A stretch of DNA of 64,000 nt, from positions 41,239,757-41,303,756 of the forward strand of contig OZ029913.1 of NCBI GenBank assembly GCA_964023275.1. Reading direction: 5' to 3'. This DNA is from Norana najaformis (taxonomy: Eukaryota > Annelida > Clitellata > Crassiclitellata > Hormogastridae). This document shows positions 10,989 through 22,070 of the stretch, piece after piece. A model generated the notes under the pieces. The model was not told the DNA's origin, ran no database searches, and saw only the letters and a program-made list of their open reading frames with translations. How positions within the stretch are numbered: the first letter of the stretch is position 1; each line of letters opens with the position of its first letter. The position numbers were made by a program, and so were the translations under genes.

Positions 10989-11000
10989 TGTTGGCCAGTG
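10989..11000. repeat. Right terminal inverted repeat of transposon
   Basis: TGTTGGCCAGTG, exact reverse complement of the left end, followed by TAA. Confidence 0.9.
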
Positions 11001-11600
11001 TAAGCTAAGACCAGGGAATTTTCTGTTCATTTGTGAACACTCAATCAAGGCCAATGAATTCTCTGGTAATTTTTGAGCATTCAATGTCAGAGTCCAGTGA
11101 ATTTTGTGTTTTATAGTCATTTTTGAGCATTCAAATGTAATCATTGAATTCTCTGGTATTTTTTATTCAACCAAGTTTAGTGAAGTCTCACATCTTTTGA
11201 ACATTAAAATGGACCAGTAAATTTGATGGTAATTTTTGGTCATTCAGCTAAGACCATTGCATTCTTTGGTAATTTTGGAGCATTCAGCCAAGACCTGTGA
11301 ATTCTCTGATGATTTTAATCTTCAACCAGAACCTATATGTTGTCAAATTGCTTATGAGCATTCATCCGAGACTAGTGAACTTTCAAGTCATTTTTGTGTA
11401 TTCAACTAAAATCAGTGAATTCTGTAGTGTTTTTTGGGCATTCAACCAAGACCAGTGAATCCTCTGACAATTTTATCATTCAACCAAACCCAGTTTCTTT
11501 TCGTAGTGTTTGTGAGCATTGAGCCAAGGATAAATGGATTATAAATGATCATTCAAGCCAGTCCATTCAGATGTTGAAATTTTGAAGGAGCATTCAGCCA
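11001..11600. repeat. 40-bp degenerate minisatellite, right part
   Basis: Continuation of the array at 8090-8375: units with GAGCATTCA, CAAGACCAGTGAATTCTCTG and GGTAATTTTT, increasingly diverged towards 11600. Confidence 0.85.
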
Positions 11601-11966
11601 TATGAAATCGTTTGTGGGATTATTTCTAAGCATCTGGCTGAGGCCAATGAAGCGTGAAATTATTTACCTCCATTCATGGGAAGCCGAGTTGTCCATAGTA
11701 AGTACAAGGGAACAAGGCCCTGATATGTCACGAATGGTTTATGTACCAAACTCCAGTTATGGCTTGAATGAAATTAAACTTGACAAGCCATCAGTAAAGT
11801 CGCTTTGGTCTGTCATTGATTTCGTCACCTTACAAATGGCTGTGCATAAACCTGTGACAGCTGAAGCACTCAATGTCAGCATATTTCACTCTTTCTCATC
11901 GATTTCCTGTAAACCTTTGGCTGTTTTGGCAGAGAAAACTTATGGTGGCAACATTTGTTTCCTGTG
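11601..11966. other. Unrecognised 126-codon open frame
   Basis: A plus-strand frame (11602-11982) stays open for 126 codons next to the minisatellite. I recognise no domain, it has no supporting splice structure, and its end runs into the next repeat. It is probably chance. Confidence 0.4.
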
Positions 11967-12035
11967 TGGATGTTGCATTTGATGTTGCATTTGATGTTGC
12001 ATTTGATGTTGCATTTGATGTTGCATTTGATGTTG
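11967..12035. repeat. 12-bp tandem repeat GATGTTGCATTT
   Basis: GATGTTGCATTT is repeated about five times almost perfectly. It merges into the TTGCATTTGGGT minisatellite that follows. Confidence 0.9.
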
Positions 12036-12184
12036 TGTAGTTGAGTAATTTTAAAGGTTGCTTTGGATTCTTTTGGAGAGGGACTTGCATTTGGGTGGAG
12101 ATGGGGGTTGTTTGGGTTGCATTTGAGTGGCGGTTGGGAGGTTTATTGATTGCATTTGGGTAGAGGCGACTGGGTAGAGGCCAC
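12036..12184. repeat. TTGCATTTGGGTGGAGAT minisatellite, left part
   Basis: Degenerate units on GGTTGCATTTGGGTGGAGAT of roughly 35-45 bp. The same array resumes at 13071 after a LINE fragment. Confidence 0.8.
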
Positions 12185-13070
12185 TGAGGCAGTCTCACTG
12201 GTTTGGAGGGTACTTGCCTTGGGGATTCTTGAGGCTTGGTTGAAATCTAACCGCCTTCACCTAAATCCTAACATGACCCAGTTTATCTGGCTCGGCAGTT
12301 CTGTCCAAGTTTCAGAGATTGACAAGATAAGTTTAGCTTTATCTTTTCCCCATGTCTCTTTTTCCTCTGCAGTACGTGACCTGGGAGTGACTCTGGACCA
12401 AGAGGTCAGACTGCGGGAGCACATAAAGAACGTCTGTCGCTCTTGCTTTTATCATCCATGCAAATTACCCCCATCCGACTCTCCCTCACTACCTTGGCCG
12501 CAACTACCATGGTTCATGCATTCATCTGATCTAGAATTGATTTTGGCAATGCCGTCCTCGTAGGCCTAGCATATTCCTACACTGCACTACTCCAGTCTGT
12601 CTTGAATGCTCAGGCTGGCCTGATTGGTGGCATTTCTAAGTTCTGCCACATTTCTGCATTTTTGCTGGAAAAACTGCACTGGCTCCCAATACGGGAGCGT
12701 ATTCTCTTCAAAATCTTAACCCTCATGCAGAACTGTCTTGTTGGCTGTGCTCCGCTTTATCTAAGGGACCTCTGCATTCCCCTTTCTTCTATTCCTGGCT
12801 GCAGACCACTGCATTCGTCGGTTCAGGGCGATGTCGCCGTCCCTCTAGCTCGAACTGCCACCGCTCAGCGACGCAGCTTTGCTATGGCTGGCTCTGCTTC
12901 CTGGAATGACTTACCTGCCGACCTTCGACTGGAGATTCTCTCCCTCTCCCCCTCCGTCTTCCATAAGTGCTTGAAGACCCTATTATTCCCCAGATCTGGG
13001 ACAACGGGCCAGAAGCACCTCTGATGAGGATACCTTAAACTGGTGCTTTACAAATTTATGATTACAATTA
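12185..13070 (+). mobile_element. LINE C-terminal reverse transcriptase fragment and tail
   Basis: Two adjacent frames give the palm-to-thumb and C-terminal part of a CR1/Jockey-group LINE protein: LKSNRLHLNPNMTQF, RDLGVTLDQEV, then KLHWLPIRERI, FKILTLMQNCLVG, RTATAQRRSFAMAGSASWND and FHKCLKTLLF. The 3' end is GGTGCTTTACAAATTTATGA. The 5' part is missing and the frame is broken at least once. A close relative lies at 24765-25205. Confidence 0.85.
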
Positions 13071-13560
13071 TGAGAGATTGAGGAGTGTTTTGGTTGCATT
13101 CGAGTGGAGATTGGGAATTTGTTTTGGCTGCTTTTGGGTGGAGATTGGCTTGTGCTTGGATTACATTTGGGTGGAGATTGGGGTGTGTTTGGATTACATT
13201 TGGGTAGCATTTGTGGTGTGTTTTGGTTGTATCTGAGTTGAGATTGGGATTGCTTTTGGGTGGAGATTGTGGGATTGTTTGGGTTGCATTTGGTTATAGA
13301 TTGGGGAGTGTTTCAGTTGCATTTGAGTGGAGATTGGGAGGTTTTTTTCGATTGCATTTGAGTGGAAATTGGGAGTTGTTTTGGATTTCATTTGGGTGAA
13401 AATTTTCGAGTTGCATTTGGGTTGTATTTGGTAGATATTTTGGGATTGTTTGGGCTGCTTTTAGTTGAGATTGTTCGGTTGTTTTGGTGCATTTGGGTCT
13501 AGGTTAGGGAGTTGTTTAGGTTGTATTTGGGTGGAGATGGGAGCGGAATTATGTGGAGAT
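13071..13560. repeat. TTGCATTTGGGTGGAGAT minisatellite, right part
   Basis: At least ten degenerate units of TTTGGTTGCATTTGAGTGGA type, continuing the array left of the LINE fragment. Confidence 0.8.
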
Positions 13561-14379
13561 CGCGCAATTGCATTTGCATGCAAACGGGGAGTTATCATAA
13601 TGCACAAGGCATCAATCTGTGGTTGCTTTTGTTGAAACCATAGTCAGAATTGTAATCCGTAGTAAGCATCTGGAGTAATTGTAATGTAACAGGGCTAGTG
13701 TATTGTGCATCTCAAGAACCTCGGGAAACAAGTTTTAACCTGATATATAGCCGTTGGTTTGTTTTCTTTTATTTCTGTTATTTTATCAAAGAACCATTGA
13801 AATAAATTAAACTATGACTTGCAGCTGTTTTCCAGTTGTTTAATTTGAAACCAACAACGAATGATGAACCACTGAATTCACCTGTGTACAGGTAGAAGCG
13901 CTGGAATGCATGAGTAACTCCCAATAACCTGAGTAAAGGTGGGCGCTGAAAGACTTATTTATTGCTGCCTTTTAAATAATAATTACCAAAACAAATAAAT
14001 AAAACGTGGGTTGTGATATAGACGGTATTGCTAGGTGTGTGTGCCTGTTGTTAGGGTGGGTGTGTCGATGGTGTGCAGTCGTGCGGGACAGACGGTGACA
14101 TTGCAAGGAGACGGCTTGTGATACCCGGGCCAGGCTGGCCGAAGAAAACCCGTTTGCCTGAGTGTCCTGCACAGGCTGATTTTTATGTAGCGCTTGACAA
14201 TGGATCGGTCCTCGCATTGTCGACGGTCCTTGGTCCGATGGTTGTGCTATGATCGGCTGTTCAATGCCTTCTGGTGTGTTGTTATTGTTGTTGCTTCGAA
14301 GGGTCATTGGCACGCACAACGGCCTCCTTCGTCATCGATCGCCTCTCCCGTGTGCCATAACATGTTTACGGCTGCGATT
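13561..14379. other. No recognisable gene
   Basis: Ordinary AT-rich DNA giving way to increasingly GC- and CpG-rich sequence from about 14040. Open frames on both strands reflect the composition. Confidence 0.5.
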
Positions 14380-14480
14380 GGTTGGCCGCGGCGTCCGGCT
14401 TCGGCCTGGGGCGTTGCGGTCGCTGGCCGACCGCCGGATAGGGGAACCCGGTATAAAGGCGCACCATGGCCGCTCACTAG
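14380..14480 (+). promoter_or_regulatory. CpG-rich TATA promoter-like block
   Basis: A GC- and CpG-dense stretch (GCGGCGTCCGGCTTCGG, GACCGCCGG) is followed by TATAAA at 14452-14457 and an initiator-like CTCACT centred on A14476, about 24 bases downstream, which is normal spacing. A CRE-like GACGTCA lies just downstream (about 14500). The next good downstream plus-strand gene is NR5A. This is a prediction from motifs only. Confidence 0.4.
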
Positions 14481-14622
14481 TCGAGTGTTATGCGCCACGA
14501 CGACGTCACAGACGTTTGCTGTCACACACTTTGCAGATGCTTACCGCTGAGGAACTGATTCTCGTTTGCACCAGGAAAACAAGACGGCCGAATGCTACCT
14601 GCACCAAGACTAGATCTACCAG
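14476..14622 (+). other. Candidate untranslated first exon
   Basis: From the predicted start to AG|GTAAGA (donor at 14623), about 147 nt. Joined to the NR5A exon at 25408, the short ATG frame in it would not be in register with the receptor, so it would act as 5' UTR. The link to NR5A across 10.8 kb is inference. Confidence 0.3.
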
Positions 14623-14639
14623 GTAAGATCAGTGCCGGT

Positions 14640-15559
14640 TTTTGTAATGTAGTCAGAGTTTATATAGCACCGTTTTGTGACAAATTCCTCAGCAGCTATT
14701 GAGTTGTTTGTGGGTGAGAGGCGTGTAAATTTTAAAAGTTATGCACCTGTGTCAATCGCTAACCAGGACTTACAAAGATATTTGTGTTTGTGCCTAGTGA
14801 ACATTTATTAAGTTGTTATTGTTTGTTTTCCATACTTCTCATTTCTGTTTTTTTCTTTTTGCCACTTCTGTCTGTAGTCAGATAAATACTATTCTACATA
14901 CATTTGCCTCTGATTCAAGTTTAATATCTGTCAATTAAATTTCTTTAAAATAATAAAAATAATAAAGTGTGTTTTCTGAAGTCTATAACTGCTATAAATT
15001 TCACATTGCAATTTTTTGTTACTATGTTAATTGTTTGTCAGTGTGGTAACAATTTTGCAATGGCTTTTGAATGAAATTTTTTAGACTCATGTATAGTTGT
15101 TTGCGGAAGAACCAGTGATGGCTAATTTTAGTGGGCAAAAATGTTTGAAGTGGTGCAGTTGATGTGAAGCAGTGATCCACCCATTCGCGACTGACAGAAT
15201 AATAACGTGACTATGAATAATTGACATTCACGAACAAAATAAGTGACGAACAAAATAAGTGACGTACACTGCTGCATGACATTCAAACATAAATCAAACT
15301 CTAATTCTCTGCTATGCCCTTGTGTTGGCTAACCCATATAGAACAAAGCAGGTAAGTGCTTTAAGCAGTTACTTGACTGAATGGAGGCGTTGGACAAGGT
15401 TTAACATCAAAGCGTCTGTCAAAAAGTTGTACAATGTTTCAATATCTTCCCATTAGCTTATTAAATGGATTAAATTTTGCTCTGTTTGTCAAAGGTGCAT
15501 TGTATGCTGTTTTGTAAGTAAATTTGTGCTAACGGAAGGCACTAGTGTGGGTAGAACTG
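14640..15559. other. No gene; one retroelement-end motif
   Basis: TTTATATAGCACCGTTTTG at about 14658 belongs to the dispersed TTTATATAGCGCC family. Otherwise AT-rich with nothing recognisable. Confidence 0.5.
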
Positions 15560-15720
15560 TTATCGACATACAGTAAACTGTCTGGTGTCACAGCATGTTC
15601 TGTGTTGTCTACTGCCAGACTCTTTTGTCTGTTATTTTAGGAAACCACATTTCTGGCTGTTGGTTAGAGTGACTGTGTTTGATCATGATAAATGATGTCC
15701 GAAAGTGTTCTGGTTTCATT
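15560..15720. repeat. Dispersed hairpin repeat, copy 1
   Basis: AAACTGTCTGGTG, then CTGCCAGAC within 50 bases, then GTGACTGTG and GTGTTCTG in the same order as the copy at 26830-26990. The ACTGTCTGG/CCAGAC parts form a short hairpin. It is probably a small non-coding mobile element. Confidence 0.55.
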
Positions 15721-15769
15721 AGTAGTGTCTGGTATTTCTGCACTTTAAATCAAAGGGCGAAGAATGAGA

Positions 15770-16045
15770 CACTTGGTGTGATTCGTTTGTGGACTGTCAT
15801 TCATAGGGTCATGGGTTCAAATCACACCAGGGCATAAATTTGTTTCTAGATTTTGGCTCCATTTGCGTACCCTAGGCAGCTCAGCTATAATGGGTTCACT
15901 GACCGTACACTGTCAACAGAAAGATCACGTGGTGAGGGAGAGGGCTGGCCACCCACCCTCATATGCCGAGGCTGAGAAAAAGGAAGTTGCTAAACCTTCA
16001 TACGCATGGCTGCCTTTCAGGGGCTAGCTTAACGGACGACTCTTC
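15770..16045 (+). mobile_element. SINE family C (tRNA-derived), 5' truncated
   Basis: It begins in a B-box-like GGGTTCAAATCACACC and shares with the 51545 copy the body TTTTGGCTCCATT, CTCAGCTATAAT, CTGACCGTA, ATATGCCGAGGC and CATGGCTGCCT. Confidence 0.75.
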
Positions 16046-16274
16046 TTCTAAATGATATTGCTATTTTTGTGTTTATCTTTCAAGGAAATGAAATGAAAGC
16101 TAAGGAAATTTGTATTCCGCTGCCTTACTAAGCAGACACACCCACACACGTACACTTTAGCATACAGACATACACGTATAACAGTGAAAACGGCATACAA
16201 GAGATTATTGGATGCACCTCACTAGCATATGGAGAGATTAACATGACATGGAAAAGCAGGGAAATAACAACAAA

Positions 16275-16921
16275 AAAACCAAGGCAAGAGTATATGAGAT
16301 GATGATCCAATCCATTTTCCTCTATGAATCGGAATGCTGGACAATGAGGTAGCTAGATGAGTAAAGAATCCTCGCAGCAGAAATGAGTTGGGGACGGAAA
16401 ATTGCAGGAATTTCAAGACTACAAAAAATTAGGAATGATGATATCCAAACAACTCTGATTGACTAAGTTGTTCAGCAAAAACGCCAGTGGTTTGGCCACC
16501 TGGAAAGAATGCCTGATGATCGCATGCTACACAATGCACCGCATGTAAGATTTGTAAGATCTGAAGGTAAAAGAAAAGGAAGACCAAAACTGTACTGGAT
16601 GGACAGTGTAAAAGATGTAATAAGATGTAATAAGTCTTAGATGGAACATGAGATTAGCACTGATCCTGACAAATGACTGAGAAATGGAGGTCTTGATTTG
16701 CACCCATCCCCTTCAACTGGCTGGTGTGATGATGATGATGACGACGATGATGATGATGATGATGATGATGATAATGATGAAGATGATGATGATGATGATG
16801 ATGAAGAAGATGATGATGATGGATGATGATGATGAAGATGATGATGGTGAAGGTGATGATGATGATGATGATGATGATGAAGAAGATGATGATGATGAAG
16901 ATGATGATGATGATGATGATA
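16275..16921 (+). mobile_element. RTE-like LINE 3' end with (GAT)n tail
   Basis: The plus strand encodes the decayed C-terminus of an RTE-type endonuclease-reverse transcriptase: ESECWTMR, AAEMSWGRKIAGISR, QWFGHLERM, KGRPKLYWMDSVKD, with stops between. Right after GGCTGGTGT the sequence becomes a 195-bp GATGAT microsatellite (16725-16921), the usual kind of tail for this clade. It is heavily 5' truncated. Confidence 0.8.
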
Positions 16922-18884
16922 GCCACATGTGCACCACAGTTGTAAGGTAGTGAAAAGGCACTTAAGAGGGAGAGGGTCGGTTTTGGTACATACGTACTTA
17001 CATGAAGCTAATTTATGAATTCACTTTAGAAGTGTTGATATATGTATATATGTGTATGTATGTTTGTATTTATGCACTAGGTATGTACTTATGTGCATGT
17101 GCATTGCATGTATATATGTATTCAAGTATTTATGTATGTATTTATGTATGTATCTGAACATTTGTATATTGGTTGTTCAAACCTTAGACATTTGGTTTCA
17201 GTGGACTGGAACAAATTTGTGTGACATGGCTTCAAAATTCTCTAGCAACTTCTTTATAACCGGTTTTTGTTTCTTTCTGTGCTTTGGTCTACTAAACGAA
17301 GGTGGCGGTCAGTGCTCTCGCTTTCATTAGACGTGACGGAATGCTTGAGCAGGTGTTTTTTCTCGAGCGCCGCGCAGCGGTGAATGATAAAAAGGTGGTG
17401 GTGGTGGTGGTGGTATGCTTTTGGACAAACACACGCTTGTTTTCTTTATTCTATAGATTTTCAACGGATTCTTCTTCTTCTTTATCTTGTGTTTCCTCGT
17501 TTGTTTGTTTATGGGATATGCATGGTGGATTGTGACTTGTGGACAAGAAACGTGAGGATGGTTGTGAGGATGAACTTGAAGATGAACGAGAGGATGGTCT
17601 TGAAGAGGATCATGAGGATGATAAAGAGGATGATGTAATATGCTATCATGTAGTAAAGTGCAGTGTAGTATTAATTTCCAAAATTTCTCAGTGGCGCAAG
17701 TAGTGTGTTGTAGTTGTGGATGAGGTCACAGTGCGCAAAGAGATTTGTCACTGGAAGTGTGGAGTACAGGAAGAAATAGAAAAAGAGCAGGAAGAAGAAT
17801 AGGACGAAATAGAAGAAGAATAGGAAGAAGAAGAAGAAGAAGAAGAACAGGATCAAGAACAAGAATCTTGTTGATAATTGACCAACCAACAAACACATCT
17901 TTACACATCTTTTTGCCTGTCTGCATGATACCAGCAGCTGAATCTCTAACCTGTGGTGTAATGTAATGCACTGCAGTGCAAAACAGTGTAATTCAATTTG
18001 ATCTAATGTAATGTAATACAAGATAGGACTATATGATGTCATTTACACATCATGATAACGTAATGTAATTTGACATGTACTGAAAGATAAGGGAATATAA
18101 TTGTAGTGTAATTTAATTTTATACAATACAATACAACTATAATTTAATAATGCCCTCCATACAAATTTCAGAAGTGCACATTTGACGCCGGGAAACAGGA
18201 AACATTAAGAGCCCTAAACAGACTTAAAGAGGTCTGTATGAAGTGCCGTCTGGATATCGACCCACGAGCCTTACCTAAATAATAATTGCTCCTTGTTGCA
18301 GTTCAGAGTGTCGGATTTGTTTGGAAGTGGCCTCTGCCAGTGAGCAACCACAGACCCAGTGCACCCACGGGCAACAGGTAACAAGTTCCGAGCCCACAGA
18401 AGATGGAGCGTGGAACTCATCTGGCGAAAACTATGAAACGTAGAACAGTGGTGCCTCCTTGCACACGGTTTAATCGACGCTTGGAAATTGGATTGTTCGA
18501 AGAGAAAACTGTTTCTTTGCGGGATTCAATCGATGTACCTGGTTGTTTATATAGTGCCTTTTAAAGAAAGATGCTGTTAGTTTACTGTTGATGAGCGGAG
18601 TCGATTGATTAAGATCGATCCGAGAATCTTGTTTGGTTGATGGATCTGTTGAGGTGTAGATGGCAGGTGAAGATGTGTAAAACTGGTTTTGCAGTCAGGT
18701 TCGACGGGGTGCTCAGTCAGTCCAGCGTCAGTTGGAGGCGACTTGTCATGACACGCTGCGCTACAGGAATGCGAGGAATAAATATCTCTGTTTACGTTGA
18801 CTTGTATCTGATCCATGTCCTAATTTTTCTAACGTTCTCTGTTGATGTAAGAAATAGAATGAAAGGCACCACAGAGGGACGTTT
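16922..18884. other. No gene; simple repeats
   Basis: This holds TATG-rich text (17040-17150), (GTG)n at 17394-17414, GAGGATGAT-like purine text (17560-17640) and a GAA-rich run (17755-17855). TTATATAGTGCCTTTTAAAG at 18549 is another retroelement-end motif. Nothing coding is recognised. Confidence 0.55.
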
Positions 18885-19125
18885 TTACAAATGGACAGGC
18901 AAACAGGCAAACATAAATGCAGACAGATGGAGAGAAGAATAGACAGACAGGCGGAAGGAGATACAGGCAGCGACCGAAAGACAGGGAGACAGACAGATGG
19001 AGAGACAGACAGAGAGACTGATGGTCGTACAAGACAGACAGATGGACAGGCGGGCAGACAGACAGACTGATAAATAAGACGGACAGATAAACAGACAGAC
19101 AGACACATAGACTAACAGGCGGGTG
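18885..19125. repeat. (GACA)n microsatellite
   Basis: An impure GACAGACA array about 240 bp long. Its periodicity keeps several minus-strand frames open. Confidence 0.9.
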
Positions 19126-19796
19126 GGGCAACTATACATGTTACTGAAGATGTTAAGTGCGTCAGACTATAATTCATTCTTATGACTCACTACACCTCAA
19201 CAAAAGAAACCATTTCTCTCGTTCATTACTTAATTCACTCCTGTTTTAGACTCCTGCTTTTCGTTTTTTAAATTCTTCCAATAAAATATTGATTTTTGTT
19301 GCTGCCAGATATTCTTATCGAATCTGCTTACGAACAGTAAGTCATGCTCGCCCGCCGGCAAACCATCGTCGATTGGCGCCTCATAAATAACGCATTGCGT
19401 CACGTACATTAATAAGCTTGTTCGCTTCGAGATGGCGTGTGTCTCGCCGAAGACCAAAATGTCGGCGGCTGTGTTTTAACCCATTAAATTCCACACTTGA
19501 ATAGGCGGTTCTTAACGGGTTAATTTATGCAGTGGCAGTTTTCCCTTTGCTGTTGACTTACTTAAGGCAGGAGGTTAGATTACACGTGAACAGATGAAAT
19601 GATTGATATTTGGAGCCATACAACAATATGTCTCTAGCTCTGTTATTAATCGGCTAAATGAGTTATTAAATTAATTAGTTCATTATTGCCTGTAACTGGA
19701 TTAAAGCAGAGGCAATTTGCTGGCTGAGGTTCTGACACCAGTTTCAGATTACATTCAAGGGATCTCCAAAAAGAGGGAGATAAACAGAGGCAGGCA

Positions 19797-19831
<35 letters not shown>

Positions 19832-20074
19832 TGACTGCTTAGGACTGAATCTGTGAAGAAGTTGATACAAGAGTTCCTGATTTCCTGGTTTTCAGGCTCT
19901 TGCCCAAGAAGTAAACCTTTTTGTTGTCTTCCCTCATCCTGTGAGTCGCCAGGGACAAAAGAGCAAAATGGGCGAAAAGAACCGAATAGTTGAAAAGAGG
20001 GAAATAGGCGAGAGGGGAAGAAGGGGTGAAAGAGGCAGAGATATCCTAGCATGAGTGCAACCACTCCCTGCATC
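19126..20074. other. No gene; (GGCT)n at 19791-19830
   Basis: A short pure GGCT array lies inside otherwise unremarkable DNA. I recognise no coding sequence. Confidence 0.55.
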
Positions 20075-20255
20075 TACAGCTGTTCCCTCGGAGCTGCCGA
20101 CCGCTTTAGGGACACGCTCTGTGCACGGGGTCCTTAATTGGCGTGGCACCCGTTCAAACGGGCAGCGGTGGTCAAGGGTCTCGCCCCATAAATTCATTGA
20201 AAAAAATGAGCATGGTCGAGGCCATACGGTCGCTATAGAAAAACCTGTAAATTTA
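20075..20255 (+). mobile_element. SINE family A, 3' two thirds
   Basis: GGCGTGGCACCCGTTCAAAC, GGGCAGCGGTGG, TCTCGCCCCATAAATTCATT, GGTCGAGGCCATACGGTCGC and an A/T-rich tail. The tRNA-like head is missing. Confidence 0.8.
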
Positions 20256-20989
20256 CGCACACGCACGCACACATACACGCCGAGGAGGAGAAGGAGGAGA
20301 GGAAAAGAGTGGAAAAGGGGAGGAGGAAATGAAACAGGAAGACGAGAATGACGAAAGAGAAGGAAATTATGTAGGAGGAGGAGAAAGGGGAGTGGGAGAG
20401 CAAGAGGAAAAGACAAAGAGGAGAAAAAAGGAAGATTTTTAAACGGAAGTTGGCTATGTGTTGAAGCTATTACCAGGAAGTTGCTTGAAATTATAAGACG
20501 GAAGAAAGGAAATTAATCAAAGTTTTTAATATCCTCAGTTATACATGCACACAGCTACAAGTTTTACAAATCTAAACACTAGATAAACGTCACAAATTAA
20601 AAGTTCAGTTAAACACACAACACACTAAGTACTGTGGACCCTGGGGGTGGGTGAAGTTGGGTGAAGTGACGCACAGTGGATGAGGTGACGAAGCAGAGAC
20701 AGAACGACGACGAAGTCGACTGTAGTGCGTTGACGGTGAAGGCTTTCTCGTGCGAGGACTTCGACGATCAGACAGCATCCCAAGACTTGATCATCCAATA
20801 CTTCAGCGCTCATCTACACTCGGCACCGATCTGCACCCTCTTACTCAGTCAATAGTAGTTCCTCAGTTTAACGACAGCTTATGGCAGCAAAGGCCGTTGC
20901 CGTCGCCCTCCTCCTTTATCCAGGCTTGGGACTGGCACTACCCCCAAACAAGTCAGTGGCGGAGTTTCTTACTCAGTTAGTCTGTAATC
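20256..20989. other. No gene; purine-rich tract
   Basis: GGAGGA/GAAGGA-type purine text runs from about 20278 to 20430. The remainder shows no recognised domain. Confidence 0.5.
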
Positions 20990-22070
20990 AATGAATTTAC
21001 TTTGGTGCCAGCTGCCTTAACTGTGGTGTTCCACAGGGTTCTATGCTAGGCGTGCTTCTGTTTACACTTTATACCACTCCATTTGGTTCAGTGTTCTCTG
21101 AAAGCTTTCTAGATTATCATGTGTATGCTGATGATACCCAGTTATTTCTTTTATTTGATAGCTTCTTGTTTAATTCAGCTCTCCTACTGCTTGCTTCTGT
21201 TTTCAGTAATTTTCAGTCTTGGATGGCTAGTAATGAGCTTCTCTTGAATCCTTCAAAGACTGAATTTCTTCAGGTCAACAACCCCACAAATTTGATTGGC
21301 TGACTTCTGTTCAGTTAATGGATTCGCTGTCCACCGTTCCGAATGTGCATGCATAACTTTTGACTTTTCCAAGTCAAATCCTTTGCCGATCATTTCACTT
21401 TCACATGTATTTGGGATATTCGTTGAATCAATTCTTTTGTGCCTCAAACTGTCTTGATTTCACTAGCAACGGATCTGGTGTCTTGCTGACTCGATTACTG
21501 CAACTCACTTTTCATTGGTATTGCTAAGAGAGATTTGCACAAACTACAAATGGTTCAAAATTCTCTGGCCAGAGCCATAACAAAAGCCCATAAGTATGAG
21601 CATATTACTCGAATATTGCATTCATTACACTGTTTGCCCCTTGAGTAAATAATTCAGTTGAAAATCTGTCTTACAGTTCGCAAGGCTTTACATTTAAATC
21701 AGCCGACGTACCTTTGCTCCTTGCTTACTCCTCGTACAAGCAAATAAAGCACTTGATCAACGGATACTTTGACTGTTGTGCCACGCACCAGACCAGTGTT
21801 TGGCTCTGAGGCATTCTGGGTGGTTGGTCCAAGGCTGTGGGATTCATTGACTTCGGCTGTGCTTTCATTTGCTTCTCTAGTGTCGTTCAGATCTAAGCTT
21901 AAAACTCGTCTGTTTCAACCTCCCTACCCGCCGTAACTGACATGATTTCTCAGACTTGGTGGATTTCAACCAGGCTTCTTTTATGGTTTTGACTGCGAGT
22001 TCACTTGAAGAGACCATCGCTTGATGCTTTACGCATTATGATAAAGGCGCTACAGAAGTCATTACATAAG
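20990..22070 (+). mobile_element. LINE reverse-transcriptase and 3' end (CR1/L2-like)
   Basis: It starts near GGTGTTCCACAGGGTTC (GVPQGS block) and contains [13 protein letters not shown] (YADD catalytic box, about 21118-21157) and MASNELLLNPSKTEFL. Frame-shifted thumb/C-terminal pieces follow (QPTYLCSLLTP, FRSKLKTRLFQ), then the 3' end GCGCTACAGAAGTCATTACA. Stops and frameshifts show it is dead. Confidence 0.85.

Larger units (their letters stand above)
8376..11000 (-). mobile_element. CACTG-ended DNA transposon (CMC-like), apparently whole
   Basis: The element is 2,625 bp long. Its ends are perfect 12-bp inverted repeats (CACTGGCCAACA at the left, TGTTGGCCAGTG at the right). Beyond them about 130 bp of subterminal sequence is also alike in inverted orientation (TTGTTGCCT, GCTGATTC, CAGGTCTAGTTT, GAGATAT in the same order). 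TAA flanks both sides (8373-8375 and 11001-11003). Removing the element with one TAA gives GAGCATTAAGCTAAGACC, an ordinary unit of the surrounding 40-bp repeat, so the empty site is recoverable. CACTR termini with a 3-bp duplication are known for the CACTA/Mirage/Chapaev group. Assignment to that group is inference; the boundaries are directly seen. Confidence 0.9.

Noticed and set aside
11602-11982. 126-codon gene
   Set aside because: No recognised domain, no splice or start context of note, and it ends inside a tandem repeat.
16654-16961. Asp/Met-, Ser- and Ile/His-rich open frames on both strands
   Set aside because: They are frames of the (GAT)n tail of an RTE-like LINE.
18761-19139. Cys/Leu/Ser-rich membrane-like proteins on the minus strand
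   Set aside because: Periodic translation of the GACA microsatellite.
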